A stretch of DNA of 64,000 nucleotides. It comes from Sphingobacterium mizutaii (lineage in GTDB: Bacteria > Bacteroidota > Bacteroidia > Sphingobacteriales > Sphingobacteriaceae). The stretch spans positions 2,914,001-2,978,000 of the forward strand of contig NZ_LT906468.1 of assembly GCF_900187125.1 (NCBI RefSeq). The letters are read 5' to 3'. The notes beneath the pieces are model-generated. The model was not told the origin of the DNA. It made no database searches and saw nothing but the letters and a program-made list of their open reading frames with translations. Shown here in pieces: positions 18,823 through 27,341 of this stretch (the stretch's first letter is position 1; each line of letters starts with the position of its first letter). Made by a program: the position numbers and the translations under genes.

Positions 18823-19817
18823 TACGTCAGTTTATCCGATAAAGCTTTCACAGCTAATGTAGCTGATTGATTTTTATATAAAATATTATAAACGGTATTG
18901 CAGATTGGCATATCCAGCTGATGATCCAGGATAATATCTTGGATGCAATCAGAAGCAAAATAACCCTCTGCTACCATATTCATTTCCATCTGTGCAGATT
19001 TCACACTATAGCCTTTGCCGATCATTGTTCCAAAGGTCCTGTTTCGGCTGAATTGCGAATAGGCAGTCACCAAAAGATCCCCTAAATAGGCAGATTGGTT
19101 GATCTCCCTTTTCTGCGGATCGATGGCATTGACAAAGTATTCCATTTCGCGGATTGCATTGGATATCAATACCGCCTGAAAGTTATCTCCATAACCCAGA
19201 CCATGGCAGATACCGCAGGCTAGAGCATATATATTTTTAAGGACTGCGCCGTACTCTACGCCCAACATATCATTGGACACGACGGTTTTTATATAATGGT
19301 TTTGGAAAAATTGAGCAACAACTGCAGCATTAGCAGTGTTCTTAGAAGCAAAGGTCAGATACGAAAGCTTTTCAAGCGAAACCTCCTCTGCGTGGCAAGG
19401 GCCTCCAACCACAACTGTATCCTCCAATGGCACCTCGAATTTCTTATTCAAGAACTCTCCTACAATCATTTTGATCGACGGCACTATGCCTTTAATAGCA
19501 GATACCAGAAGTTTATCCTTGAAATCTTCAGGTTGAAGATCCTTTAATGCTTCCTCAAGATAAGCAGCCGGAGTATTCAAAATGATGATATCAGAATTTT
19601 GGAAAACATCCTTAGGTTCTGAATACAAACTGATATGATCCAATTTAACCTCAACCGCACTAAGATAAGATGGATTATGATGGTATTGCTCTATATAATC
19701 AATATCTTCCTGCTTGCGAACCCACCAATTGATATGTTTAGTCTGCTGGTTATCTGTCAACATTTTGATCATTGCAGTAGCCCAACTTCCACTACCTATA
19801 ACTCCAATTTTAGCCAA
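18822..19817 (-). CDS. gpsA: NAD(P)H-dependent glycerol-3-phosphate dehydrogenase
   Basis: GpsA reduces dihydroxyacetone phosphate to glycerol 3-phosphate for phospholipid synthesis, the opposite direction to glpD in this window. The 331-residue protein has the Rossmann motif IGVIGSGSWATAM at the N terminus and the catalytic Lys region (GVEYGAVLKNIYALACGI). The start codon is TTG (19815-19817), supported by a strong Shine-Dalgarno AAGGAGG at 19824-19830 with a 6-nt spacer and by the family N terminus (MAKIGVIGSG). It leads a likely operon with hemF and the M16 pair. Confidence 0.95.
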   Translation of the reverse strand: MAKIGVIGSGSWATAMIKMLTDNQQTKHINWWVRKQEDIDYIEQYHHNPSYLSAVEVKLDHISLYSEPKDVFQNSDIIILNTPAAYLEEALKDLQPEDFKDKLLVSAIKGIVPSIKMIVGEFLNKKFEVPLEDTVVVGGPCHAEEVSLEKLSYLTFASKNTANAAVVAQFFQNHYIKTVVSNDMLGVEYGAVLKNIYALACGICHGLGYGDNFQAVLISNAIREMEYFVNAIDPQKREINQSAYLGDLLVTAYSQFSRNRTFGTMIGKGYSVKSAQMEMNMVAEGYFASDCIQDIILDHQLDMPICNTVYNILYKNQSATLAVKALSDKLT

Positions 19818-19956
19818 AAGTTCCCTCCTTTATTTGTATGAAAAACAAAGATACCAATAAAAGCCCGTTGCTAATGTAAAATAAAGCTTGATTTTACCGC
19901 TTTTGGCCAAAGTGCAGGAACCTCAAGCCTCAAATAAAACAGCCCAGAAATCAAAA

Positions 19957-19977
19957 AAAGCCACCCAAGGCGGCTTT
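19957..19977 (-). terminator. Terminator after the GyrI-like gene
   Basis: AAAGCC (19957-19962) pairs with GGCTTT (19972-19977), with an inner CC/GG pair, and is followed on the minus strand by a run of seven T. It lies 30 bp past the stop of the minus-strand gene at 20009. Confidence 0.75.
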
Positions 19978-20008
19978 CTTATTAAGAATTTCTTTAATTA
20001 ATCTACAA

Positions 20009-20467
20009 TTATCGCAAGGAAACAAAGATTTCAACGGATGGTACCTCCGCTTGGCAACTTTCAGCTGAGTAAACCTCAAAATCCGCTTTATAGGCCCGAT
20101 CTAAATCAGATGCCCAAATTTTTTCCCAAGCCGCATAAATGGTTGGACCCGAAATATCTCCTTCTACAATGGTCTTTTCATAGTCCGAAGCTGGAATCTC
20201 CCTTCCAACCATTCCCTCAGGAATTTCATCCAAAGAACTTACCTTGCAACCTATCAAGGCTAAATAAGGATGTTGAAAATCGCTTTCATAATCGGTATAA
20301 ATGCCATAAACTGCATCATCGATACGATTCGGAATGGTTGAATCCAACCGTTCACCCGCAAACTTAGCCCATAATGCAGGGATATCCTTTGCCGCCGAAC
20401 CATCGGTATTGCAGGTCTTGACAGCAATACCAATCACGTAAAATCTTTCAATATGTTCTCTACTCAT
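20009..20467 (-). CDS. GyrI-like (AraC effector-binding) small-molecule-binding protein
   Basis: The 152-residue protein matches the stand-alone effector-binding domain: strand pattern FYVIGIAVKTCN, the AVYGIYTDYESDF loop, YLALIGCKVSSLDEIPEGM and the C-terminal FEVYSAE...EVPSVEIFVSLR. There is no DNA-binding part. Such proteins bind hydrophobic ligands or, in the case of E. coli GyrI, inhibit gyrase; which applies here is unknown. It is a single gene with its own terminator. Confidence 0.85.
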   Translation of the reverse strand: MSREHIERFYVIGIAVKTCNTDGSAAKDIPALWAKFAGERLDSTIPNRIDDAVYGIYTDYESDFQHPYLALIGCKVSSLDEIPEGMVGREIPASDYEKTIVEGDISGPTIYAAWEKIWASDLDRAYKADFEVYSAESCQAEVPSVEIFVSLR

Positions 20468-20525
20468 CTTTTTTATTATTTGTTAGTGCAAAGGAAACCA
20501 TTGTATTGACAACAGCCTGTCAACA

Positions 20526-21464
20526 TCAAATCTTGATTAACAACCAATCCAATATCTTCTGATAAACTTGCTTCTTAATATCCTCATTCAACAACTCATG
20601 CCTCAATTTTGGATAAAGGTAATACTTCACATCCTTGCTCCCATGTTCGATCAACTCCTCCGCAGATTTTTTAACCCCATTCCCAAAATCACCAATTGGA
20701 TCATCCTCTCCACTTAAAAATAGAACAGATAATTCCTTTGGAATCCTTTTCACCCATCCATTGCCACTGCCCCACAAAGTCACCTGCGCTGCACCATAGA
20801 AAGCATTATCCGTAAAATCTATTCCACAGTATTCATCCGATAGGTAATTGTCCCTGTTTTCCAGGTTTAAGCTCAGCCAATTTAGATCCTCATGGTTGGG
20901 TTCATCCTTAAACTTCCTATTATTGATCTGGGCAAACTTATCGTTCATAAAACTGGACCTAGAATTTGGAGCAACTTTATTTAGAACACCCAAAAATTTC
21001 GTTCCCAGTGAACTTCCTTTCATCGCATGTCCTGTACCGATCAAAACCGCTCCCCTAAATTCATCCCCAATCTCTTGAATGACATTCCTGGAGATAAAGG
21101 ACCCTAAGGAATGCCCAATGATGAAATGAGGCTGATCTTTGTACTGCGAATCCAAGAACTGCGACATGCCAATAGCTACTTGGATCAGAAACTCTCCAGG
21201 TTTACTTTCGTGGAAGAATCCTAAGTCCTCTTTATCCTTGGCAGTTTGTCCATGACCAGGATGGTCATAGCTCAGTACCGCAAATCCATTTTTCGAAAGA
21301 AAAGTAGCAAAATCATCGTAACGACCGCTGTGTTCCTGCATACCGTGAAGGACAATGATACTGCCGTATACTTGGTCAGAGCTTGGAAGATATAAGTTGT
21401 AGAAGACGTCGAGGTTTGTGCCTTCAAAGGAAATGGAATGAGTTCCGGATTTTTTAATAGCCAT
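20526..21464 (-). CDS. Alpha/beta hydrolase, monoacylglycerol-lipase-like
   Basis: The 312-residue cytoplasmic hydrolase has the oxyanion region VLHGMQEHSGRYDDF typical of the hydrolase-4 (serine aminopeptidase S33) group. The nucleophile elbow is GHSLGS, the acid is in SGEDDPIGDFGN and the catalytic His in KLRHELLNE. The group hydrolyses lysophospholipids or monoglycerides. There is no signal peptide. It is not obviously in an operon. Confidence 0.9.
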   Translation of the reverse strand: MAIKKSGTHSISFEGTNLDVFYNLYLPSSDQVYGSIIVLHGMQEHSGRYDDFATFLSKNGFAVLSYDHPGHGQTAKDKEDLGFFHESKPGEFLIQVAIGMSQFLDSQYKDQPHFIIGHSLGSFISRNVIQEIGDEFRGAVLIGTGHAMKGSSLGTKFLGVLNKVAPNSRSSFMNDKFAQINNRKFKDEPNHEDLNWLSLNLENRDNYLSDEYCGIDFTDNAFYGAAQVTLWGSGNGWVKRIPKELSVLFLSGEDDPIGDFGNGVKKSAEELIEHGSKDVKYYLYPKLRHELLNEDIKKQVYQKILDWLLIKI

Positions 21465-21644
21465 GTATAAAGTTAAAGATTTGGAGAGAGGAAAGGAAAT
21501 GAAGGGGATGTGTAGTTTGTTGTGAGACTTCTATTGAAAATACTAAGTAGAATATGGTTATATTTAGTGGTAACTCCTGTTTATTTATTAATACACTTTA
21601 GATATTAGTTATTATTCATGATTTAATTGGAGAAAAAAGAGAAG

Positions 21645-21929
21645 ATGAATTATACTATTAACGATAGCAAAGGGAATATTTTAAAGGTTAAAGCGTTTCA
21701 CCCAGGGATTTTTCTTCAAGAAGAAATCGAGGAAAGAGAATTGCTTAAGAAAACAATTGCCCAACAACTTGAAATCTTACCAACAAACTTAAGTGAGATT
21801 TTAAAAGGAAAAAGGAATATATCTCCTAGACTGGCCGTAAGGCTAGAAATGGTGCTTAATATCAGTGCCGAATATTGGTTAAACTTACAAATGGCATGGG
21901 ATTTACAGAAAGCAAGGAAAGAGGAATAG
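21645..21929 (+). CDS. HigA-type HTH antitoxin-like protein without a HigB partner
   Basis: The 94-residue protein has the HigA layout: PGIFLQEEIEERELLKKTIA leading into an HTH (LEILPTNLSEILKGKRNISP) and the tail AEYWLNLQMAWDLQKARKEE. ATG 21645 is preferred; a TTG at 21627 would add six residues. HigA normally follows a small HigB RNase gene, but the 180 bp upstream contain no such frame. It could be an orphan antitoxin or a plain repressor. It converges on a second HigA-like gene 34 bp away. Confidence 0.82.
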   Translation: MNYTINDSKGNILKVKAFHPGIFLQEEIEERELLKKTIAQQLEILPTNLSEILKGKRNISPRLAVRLEMVLNISAEYWLNLQMAWDLQKARKEE

Positions 21930-21963
21930 AGGTTAAAGATGTAGACTGATTAATTTTAGGATA

Positions 21964-22452
21964 TTATTTTCGGTAAACTCTATATGATTCTCTGATTTTG
22001 GATCCTTCCAGGGCTTTTTCTATCTTTTCAACACCATAAAAATGTATTATTTCGGCCTTTTCTTCTTCAGTGCCCCTTTCAAAAACCCTTTGAATAATGG
22101 CCATATACTGCTTTTCCCAATTAATTTTTTGAATATCCGTATCCCAAAACAAGGCTTTACTCAGAATGTCCAGATCTGGGGTATTTTGAATTTCTTTTTC
22201 TTTAATTCTTTGGATATCGTAATAGGCCTGCAATAAAACTAGGGTACCTTCTTCCAATCCAAGCTTTTTCTCAATCTTCAGCGCCAATGCCGTACTAATA
22301 CCTCTTTTTCCTTTGGTAATCGCATTAAATGTTTGGGGATGTTCTTCTAATGATAAAGCAAAGGGACGTTGTTTGATGGAACGCTTCTTTAATTCCCTAT
22401 CAAGTACAATCCCCGGATGGATACCCTTATATTTTTCATATTCTTTATCCAT
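21964..22452 (-). CDS. HigA-like HTH protein with C-terminal DUF6922-like domain
   Basis: The 162-residue protein opens with a HigA-type HTH (GIHPGIVLDRELKKRSIKQ, then TKGKRGISTALALKIEKKLG). A C-terminal segment follows whose motif LFWDTDIQKINWEKQY...IIQRVFERGTEE resembles the DUF6922 domain, known to me from proteins near AbiEii-type nucleotidyltransferase toxins. No such toxin is adjacent. It ends 34 bp from the convergent HigA-like gene and begins 45 bp from the left 61-bp repeat of the island. Confidence 0.75.
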   Translation of the reverse strand: MDKEYEKYKGIHPGIVLDRELKKRSIKQRPFALSLEEHPQTFNAITKGKRGISTALALKIEKKLGLEEGTLVLLQAYYDIQRIKEKEIQNTPDLDILSKALFWDTDIQKINWEKQYMAIIQRVFERGTEEEKAEIIHFYGVEKIEKALEGSKIRESYRVYRK

Positions 22453-22497
22453 AAATTAAATATAAACATATTTGTTTATAGAATAAATACAGCGCAT

Positions 22498-22558
22498 GGT
22501 TCGATCCCTCACCTACGCAAAAAAGCCTTCATCTTTTCGATGAAGGCTTTTTGTGCGG
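22498..22558. repeat. Left copy of the 61-bp direct repeat, with terminator hairpin
   Basis: The repeat begins GGTTCGATCCCTCACCTACG, contains a strong hairpin (GCCTTCATC/GATGAAGGC with A and T runs) and ends GTGCGG. The copy at 28662-28722 is identical in all 61 positions. After GTGCGG the sequences diverge: tRNA-Ser on the right, unrelated sequence on the left. Confidence 0.85.
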
Positions 22559-23124
22559 GCTGACAGGGACTACAGTCGAACACTTAATACCCATATTAAC
22601 ATTTCTTGATACTCTAAAATGTAAACCCTAAGTACATTTACGACATTCACTACGTTTCAGACCGTAAAAGAGCTTATGGCTACGATTGGGAACGGGAAAT
22701 TGAATATCTCGTTTCTCTTCAATCTTCAATCACCCATTTCCTTATGGATCAGTAGTATATTTCTGAACCATCCCCAATGCAATCCTCATTATTTCCACTT
22801 TGTTTTATGCCTTAAAAAACGAATATACCTGTTGTTCACAATTCATGGAGTTAAGGTATTTCAGTGTTCTTATCGCAAGCAAAAGGTCAAGGCAATTTTG
22901 TCAAAAAATCTCCAGCCCGTTGGGTAGTATTTTTCTCAAAACCTTGTGCCTGCTGAACACCAACCTTTTTGCTCCTGAAACGAAACACAGCATACTCCGA
23001 CTCTTTATACGAATAAAAAAAATGTCAGGCATGAGGATTAAAAACATTGGAAATAGTATTGAAACAAAACAACAACACCTCCTCGCATTGCCGAATAAAT
23101 CAAAAACATTAAAACTGTAAAGAA
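22559..23124. other. Gene-free left part of the island
   Basis: No convincing gene is visible in these 566 bp. One short plus-strand frame from about 22622 (YIYDIHYVSDRKRAYGYDWE) reads like protein but stops after about 40 codons, so it may be a gene remnant. Other frames here look random. Confidence 0.4.
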
Positions 23125-23657
23125 ATGACACATCAAATAAATACATCAGAAGCAAGCGTATACGTCGGCACATACGCAAAATATAATTATGGTCCTATCT
23201 ATGGGGAATGGCTAAAACTTGCTAACTATAACAGCACATCGGAATTTTATGATGCCTGCAAGGTATTGCACCATGATGAGGAAGATCCCGAATTTATGTT
23301 TCAGGATTACGAAAATATTCCAAAGGGATTAATCGCAGAATGTTGGATGAGCGATAAGATATTTGTGGTTTTGAAGGCGTTGGAAGAGCTGGATGAAAGC
23401 CGACAAGAAGCATTTCTAATATGGTGTGACAATGGACACCGTAAACTATCCGAGGAGGATGTAAAAGACCTATTAAGCGATTTTGATAATGACTATATAG
23501 GCGAATATGAAAGTGAAGAAGATTTTGCCTATGAACAGGTAGAGCAAATGGATATTCCGAATTTGCAAAAATGTACTTCGATTATAAGGCTTATGCTCAC
23601 GACCTGTTTTGTGGTGATTTTAGGCGCGATGGCGGTCATGTAGTCTACAATTCGTAG
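23125..23657 (+). pseudogene. ardA: ArdA antirestriction protein, frameshifted near the C terminus
   Basis: The N-terminal 147 residues match ArdA, a DNA-mimic inhibitor of type I restriction enzymes carried by mobile elements: VYVGTYAKYNYGPIYGEWL, DEEDPEFMFQDYENIP and a strongly acidic middle. After QMDIPNLQK the frame turns into a hydrophobic tail ending at 23643. Adding one base in the A run at 23567-23571 restores the expected ArdA ending (YFDYKAYAHDLFCGDF...), which stops at 23655-23657. This is a one-base deletion in a homopolymer, either genuine decay or a sequencing error. ArdA marks the region as mobile-element DNA. Confidence 0.8.
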
Positions 23658-23996
23658 ATAAAATTTTTGGGAACAGTGCGCCGTTTCCATTTTTATTAAT
23701 AACTGTGAATTAGAATTATTTTTAACTGTTATTTCTTTGTTCAAAGGGCCTATTCAAGAGTGCAAACAGTTGCTTGATAATTACCTCGAATAGGTAAAAA
23801 CGAAATTAAAGCAGATAACAGAGTTGAAAAGCAAGAAAGGAATCGAGTCAATATAAACAGATAAAAGCCCGACGAGAAGTTACAGAAGGTGATTAAATAA
23901 GAGGTTGCTGCCGAAGGCTAATATTATCCATATTATCTAATACAATAAATTGAATACTAATTTCAAGATACTACAAAACTAACGGACACAAAAAAA
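23658..23996. other. Gene-free stretch after ardA
   Basis: These 339 bp hold no supported gene. A plus-strand frame around 23760-23850 gives short protein-like pieces (CKQLLDNYLE, then KTKLKQITELKSKKG) broken by stops, possibly the remnant of a mobile-element gene. Confidence 0.35.
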
Positions 23997-24383
23997 TTAT
24001 AACACCTTACCCTTTACATTTAATACAATAGGTTTCTTTTGATCTGATACAAAAACCATAACGGTCTTATTAAACGACACCCTCTCCACAGCATGGAAGG
24101 TAATATTAATCTCATTCTTTCCGCCCGGTTTAATAGGTTTTTTGTCAAAATTTGAGGACACACAACCACAAGAAGTCAACACTTTATGTATGATAACAGG
24201 TTTTCCTCCGACATTTTCAAAAGGAAAACTTCCTTCTGCTTTTTTACCAAATTTTATGGTTCCATAATCGTAGGTTTTGCTGTTGAACTGAATTGACGAT
24301 TCCTGGCCCAGTACATCAGTAGACATAAATAGAAAAAAGATACCCAATGCCAGAGACAATGATTTTATAATTTTCTTCTCCAT
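23997..24383 (-). CDS. DUF1573 secreted protein
   Basis: The 128-residue protein has a signal peptide (KSLSLALGIFFLFMSTDVLGQ) and a single DUF1573 Ig-like domain. The domain shows the hallmark KVLTSCGCVSSNF Cys-Gly-Cys motif and the GKNEINITF strand. DUF1573 proteins are common in Bacteroidota envelopes and of unknown function. It is the last gene of an operon behind the retropepsin-PDZ gene (18 bp) and the acyltransferase-like gene. Confidence 0.88.
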   Translation of the reverse strand: MEKKIIKSLSLALGIFFLFMSTDVLGQESSIQFNSKTYDYGTIKFGKKAEGSFPFENVGGKPVIIHKVLTSCGCVSSNFDKKPIKPGGKNEINITFHAVERVSFNKTVMVFVSDQKKPIVLNVKGKVL

Positions 24384-24401
24384 AATAAAATAATTTGTGT
24401 T

Positions 24402-25559
24402 TTACTTTTTAACCATTTCAAACGAGACAATTTTGCCCGCTTTGTTTTTAATGATAACTACGGCCCGCTTACCGTTCCTTAACAATGTATCCCTTCTTGT
24501 TATTATGCTACATATATCAATACCGTCTTCATAGTCTTTATCATTTATTTTCATGATCTGATCTCCAATTTCAAAGTCTCCTAAATTAGTGTCCCAGATA
24601 GAACCGACCACCAGCTTACCATCCGAAACTGATGGCGATATCGGCCAAGATTTTGAATCTAAGAAGTCTTTACCACCGTTATCTATTAAATAAAATTTCT
24701 TCTGTTTCAGGTCTATAATAACTTTACGCAGAGTAAGAAGTTCAGAACCTATCATCGTAAAATCATTGGACGTCGTTACAGCCACAAAACCATTCGTTTT
24801 TTGTTCGCCAAGCTTTAGACCATCTGACACAAAACGGTATTGCCGTTGAGCCTCAGCTTTTCCATTAAACCCTACCGAACTTGATGATAGACTTGCCTGT
24901 ACGCTCATTTTCCGGCTCTTCTTTTTGATCATTTCGAAATCACGTTGAGAGAATTCGACCATTCCGTCAAACCCTAGGTCAAATAACGCTTCGACAGGAA
25001 AAGCCTTAGCTCCAATCATAACCTCTATTTTTATATAGGGCAAGTATTCCCCTGTACTCATAAAAGAAATAGGGAACACTTGGGCATTTTTTGTATTGAA
25101 TTCTTTGATTTCAGGAGCAATAGAAAGCGAATTGGACGATCCGTCTAATTGGATGGCCATATCTCTAAACATGTCTATTCCGAGAATTCCGTCTACTTCA
25201 AAACAATCGAAGATCAAATTATCCGCAATTATTGTCTTGCTATTAAAAAATTTTTGATCCGAGAGAACTATTGAGTCAACGACCATATGATCAATTGAAG
25301 CAGATTTTTTATTGGAATCCATTACTTGTGACTTGCCGATAGGTTGTCCGCCGATCTTTTTCGCAAATAGTTGCGAAAGAACATTTGGCCCTGCGCCTGT
25401 GTCAAAAATAAAACGGCCACTCTCACCGTTCACCACGGCAGAGATGATTATTTTTCCTCCAACATTGTCATAAGGAATTATCGAAGCTGGGGGTATCGAT
25501 GCCGCAAAAAGTGTTTGTCCGGCAAATAACAGAATGAGAGATAAAATATAAGTTTTCAT
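24402..25559 (-). CDS. Secreted retropepsin-like aspartic protease with PDZ domain
   Basis: The 385-residue protein has a signal peptide (ILSLILLFAGQTLFAAS) and a retropepsin-type aspartyl domain whose first active-site motif is FIFDTGAGPNVLS near residue 53. The second half has only LFDLGFDGMVEF, a degenerate DxG site. A C-terminal PDZ domain follows (LGDFEIGDQIMKINDKDYED). It probably acts in the periplasm or at the cell surface on a peptide substrate. It lies between an acyltransferase-like gene and a DUF1573 gene with 10 and 18 bp spacers, so the three work together. Confidence 0.87.
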   Translation of the reverse strand: MKTYILSLILLFAGQTLFAASIPPASIIPYDNVGGKIIISAVVNGESGRFIFDTGAGPNVLSQLFAKKIGGQPIGKSQVMDSNKKSASIDHMVVDSIVLSDQKFFNSKTIIADNLIFDCFEVDGILGIDMFRDMAIQLDGSSNSLSIAPEIKEFNTKNAQVFPISFMSTGEYLPYIKIEVMIGAKAFPVEALFDLGFDGMVEFSQRDFEMIKKKSRKMSVQASLSSSSVGFNGKAEAQRQYRFVSDGLKLGEQKTNGFVAVTTSNDFTMIGSELLTLRKVIIDLKQKKFYLIDNGGKDFLDSKSWPISPSVSDGKLVVGSIWDTNLGDFEIGDQIMKINDKDYEDGIDICSIITRRDTLLRNGKRAVVIIKNKAGKIVSFEMVKK

Positions 25560-25569
25560 GGCATAAATA

Positions 25570-26313
25570 TTAGTTTTCCTTTATAAAAACTCCCTTATTA
25601 TAAAGAGCCTCAAGAAATGATCTTTCAAATTTTTTTCCGCTGAATGGCTGACGAGTCACCGACCGAAGCAACATATAAGAACTTTCTGGCAATTTGTATG
25701 CTTGATACGTGTCCTTACTCAATAAAAAATAGTCTGTGTCAATGCTGAAAAGTCCATAGTCACGATGGTTAAATCTATAATTTAAATCCTGCTTCGTTTC
25801 CGGTTCCAGCTTTCTATGTTCCACATTAGAAAAAGAAGATAAATCAATGGAGTTATGAAGGTAGATCCAACATTCCCATTGATCATAGTACTTCCGTACA
25901 AAAAATTCCAAATGACTAAAAAGTTTCTGCATGACAATACGGGGAGCAGCCATATCACTTCCTAAATTAGGAAAAATAGCATTGCTGAAATTCATATGGA
26001 TATTTTGTAGGTCGTCTCTATACGTGACAATTCCAAGTATAGGAACATTCACTTTATTCGCTATCCAAGCAGCTCCTTGACGAACTAGAAGTCTCCCGTT
26101 CAAAAAACTAATATTGCAAAAATGATCATTTGATTTATTGTTACGGCCAACCCCGATATTTCCATCAATATAAATTATAATAGAACGTCCCTTTCGTAGA
26201 CTTCTCAATATCTTATATGCAGATGTAGAAGCATCTGCTTCAATATAGGATAGATTTATACCTCCATACCTGTCATTATGTACTTCCTGCATACGGGTAA
26301 AAATATCCTTCAT
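25570..26313 (-). CDS. LpxL/lysophospholipid-acyltransferase-like protein with extra C-terminal domain
   Basis: Residues about 20-150 resemble the core of LpxL-type acyltransferases: a basic run before an Asp-Gly motif (SLRKGRSIIIYIDGNIGVG), then NGRLLVRQGAAWIANKVNVPILG. The catalytic HxxxxD box that should lie upstream is absent, so the protein is N-terminally shortened or uses a different chemistry. The frame stays open upstream about 33 codons (to about 26404) without a start codon, which suggests a lost 5' end. The last 80 residues (YGLFSIDTDYFLLSKDTYQAY...) look like a small winged-helix or PqqD-like domain. It leads the operon with the retropepsin and DUF1573 genes. Confidence 0.65.
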   Translation of the reverse strand: MKDIFTRMQEVHNDRYGGINLSYIEADASTSAYKILRSLRKGRSIIIYIDGNIGVGRNNKSNDHFCNISFLNGRLLVRQGAAWIANKVNVPILGIVTYRDDLQNIHMNFSNAIFPNLGSDMAAPRIVMQKLFSHLEFFVRKYYDQWECWIYLHNSIDLSSFSNVEHRKLEPETKQDLNYRFNHRDYGLFSIDTDYFLLSKDTYQAYKLPESSYMLLRSVTRQPFSGKKFERSFLEALYNKGVFIKEN

Positions 26314-27341
26314 TTCTATTAAAGTGCTTTTTGAAAGAATAATATCTGCTTCTATCCGATTATAAGATAAAGGTCTGAGCGAAAGTTTGATTAATAATAA
26401 TGATCATTATAACGGTTAATTGCAGTGATTTTAAAATATGGTCAACGTACATAATAGCAGCACGATTTTTTGTATTTAAAGGAAATATGAGCAATCATTT
26501 TAGTTTTTTTTATTATTTAAGTTAATTTAACAGATGTATAAGTGTATATATTATCATAAAGATATAATAATTTATTTTTATTGTAAATTTTTTTTTAAAT
26601 AATTTATGGTTATCCGCTTACGAACCTGTTATATTGGCAGGAATCAGTCTATGGAATATCCGTTCGCCAAAGTATTTACTTCCATTCTGAGAAAAAACAC
26701 CATTGTAATTTTTTAACCTCTATGTTTTTCAAAATTCTTTTTGAAGGTTCATTTAAAAGCGCTTCCGCAAGTTATAGCTCAATGAAAGAACGTAATGAAG
26801 TAGGAATGTCTAATTTTTTGAACTTTCGAACACTCTCATGGATAAAAAGTTGCTTGCAATCAATTTAGTTCAGAATCATTTTGCAATGCTAGCCTAATCT
26901 TGGTTAGTAAATTTTCCTTAATAAAATTTTTTGCCAATTTCTATAAACTTTAAAGCATTCCGCTTTTTCAAATAATAGTTACAGGGAATGGAGGTCATTC
27001 CGAAATGGCCTATAGGGTTAATTTCCAAAAAAAATATATTTAAAATAAAGCTGTCAAAGGTTATTAAAAAGATTTCTGGAAAACCTAATCCGTCTATGTA
27101 ATCGTCAAACTAAATTGTTTCAATCATTGACAAATTCAATCTCTTTTTGTGATAGTAAAATCGATTTAACTCCAGATGATTCCTCATCCTTTTGCGGAGT
27201 ACTTAAGTAGATAGGTTTAGATAGGTCAATCCAATTATTTCGTCCAGACCTTTTCTTCGCATATTCCTTAAGGAGAAAGAGTAGCAAATCAAACAACAAA
27301 GTCCTCTGGCTTTATAGTCCTCGATAAAGATACGAAGGCGA
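26314..27341. other. Gene-free AT-rich stretch of the island
   Basis: No gene longer than about 30 codons is supported in 1028 bp of very AT-rich DNA. The operon promoter probably lies near 26330-26560. One plus-strand frame near 27268-27470 (KSSGFIVLDKDTKAIVEIAK, then KTIEHKEAKRERKVGNEGKT) reads like a real protein and follows an AAGGAG at 27270, but no start codon is well placed. Confidence 0.45.

Noticed and set aside
22676..23120. Overlapping plus-strand frames of 83 and 106 codons
   Set aside because: Composition looks random, they overlap each other, and no family resemblance or start signal was found.
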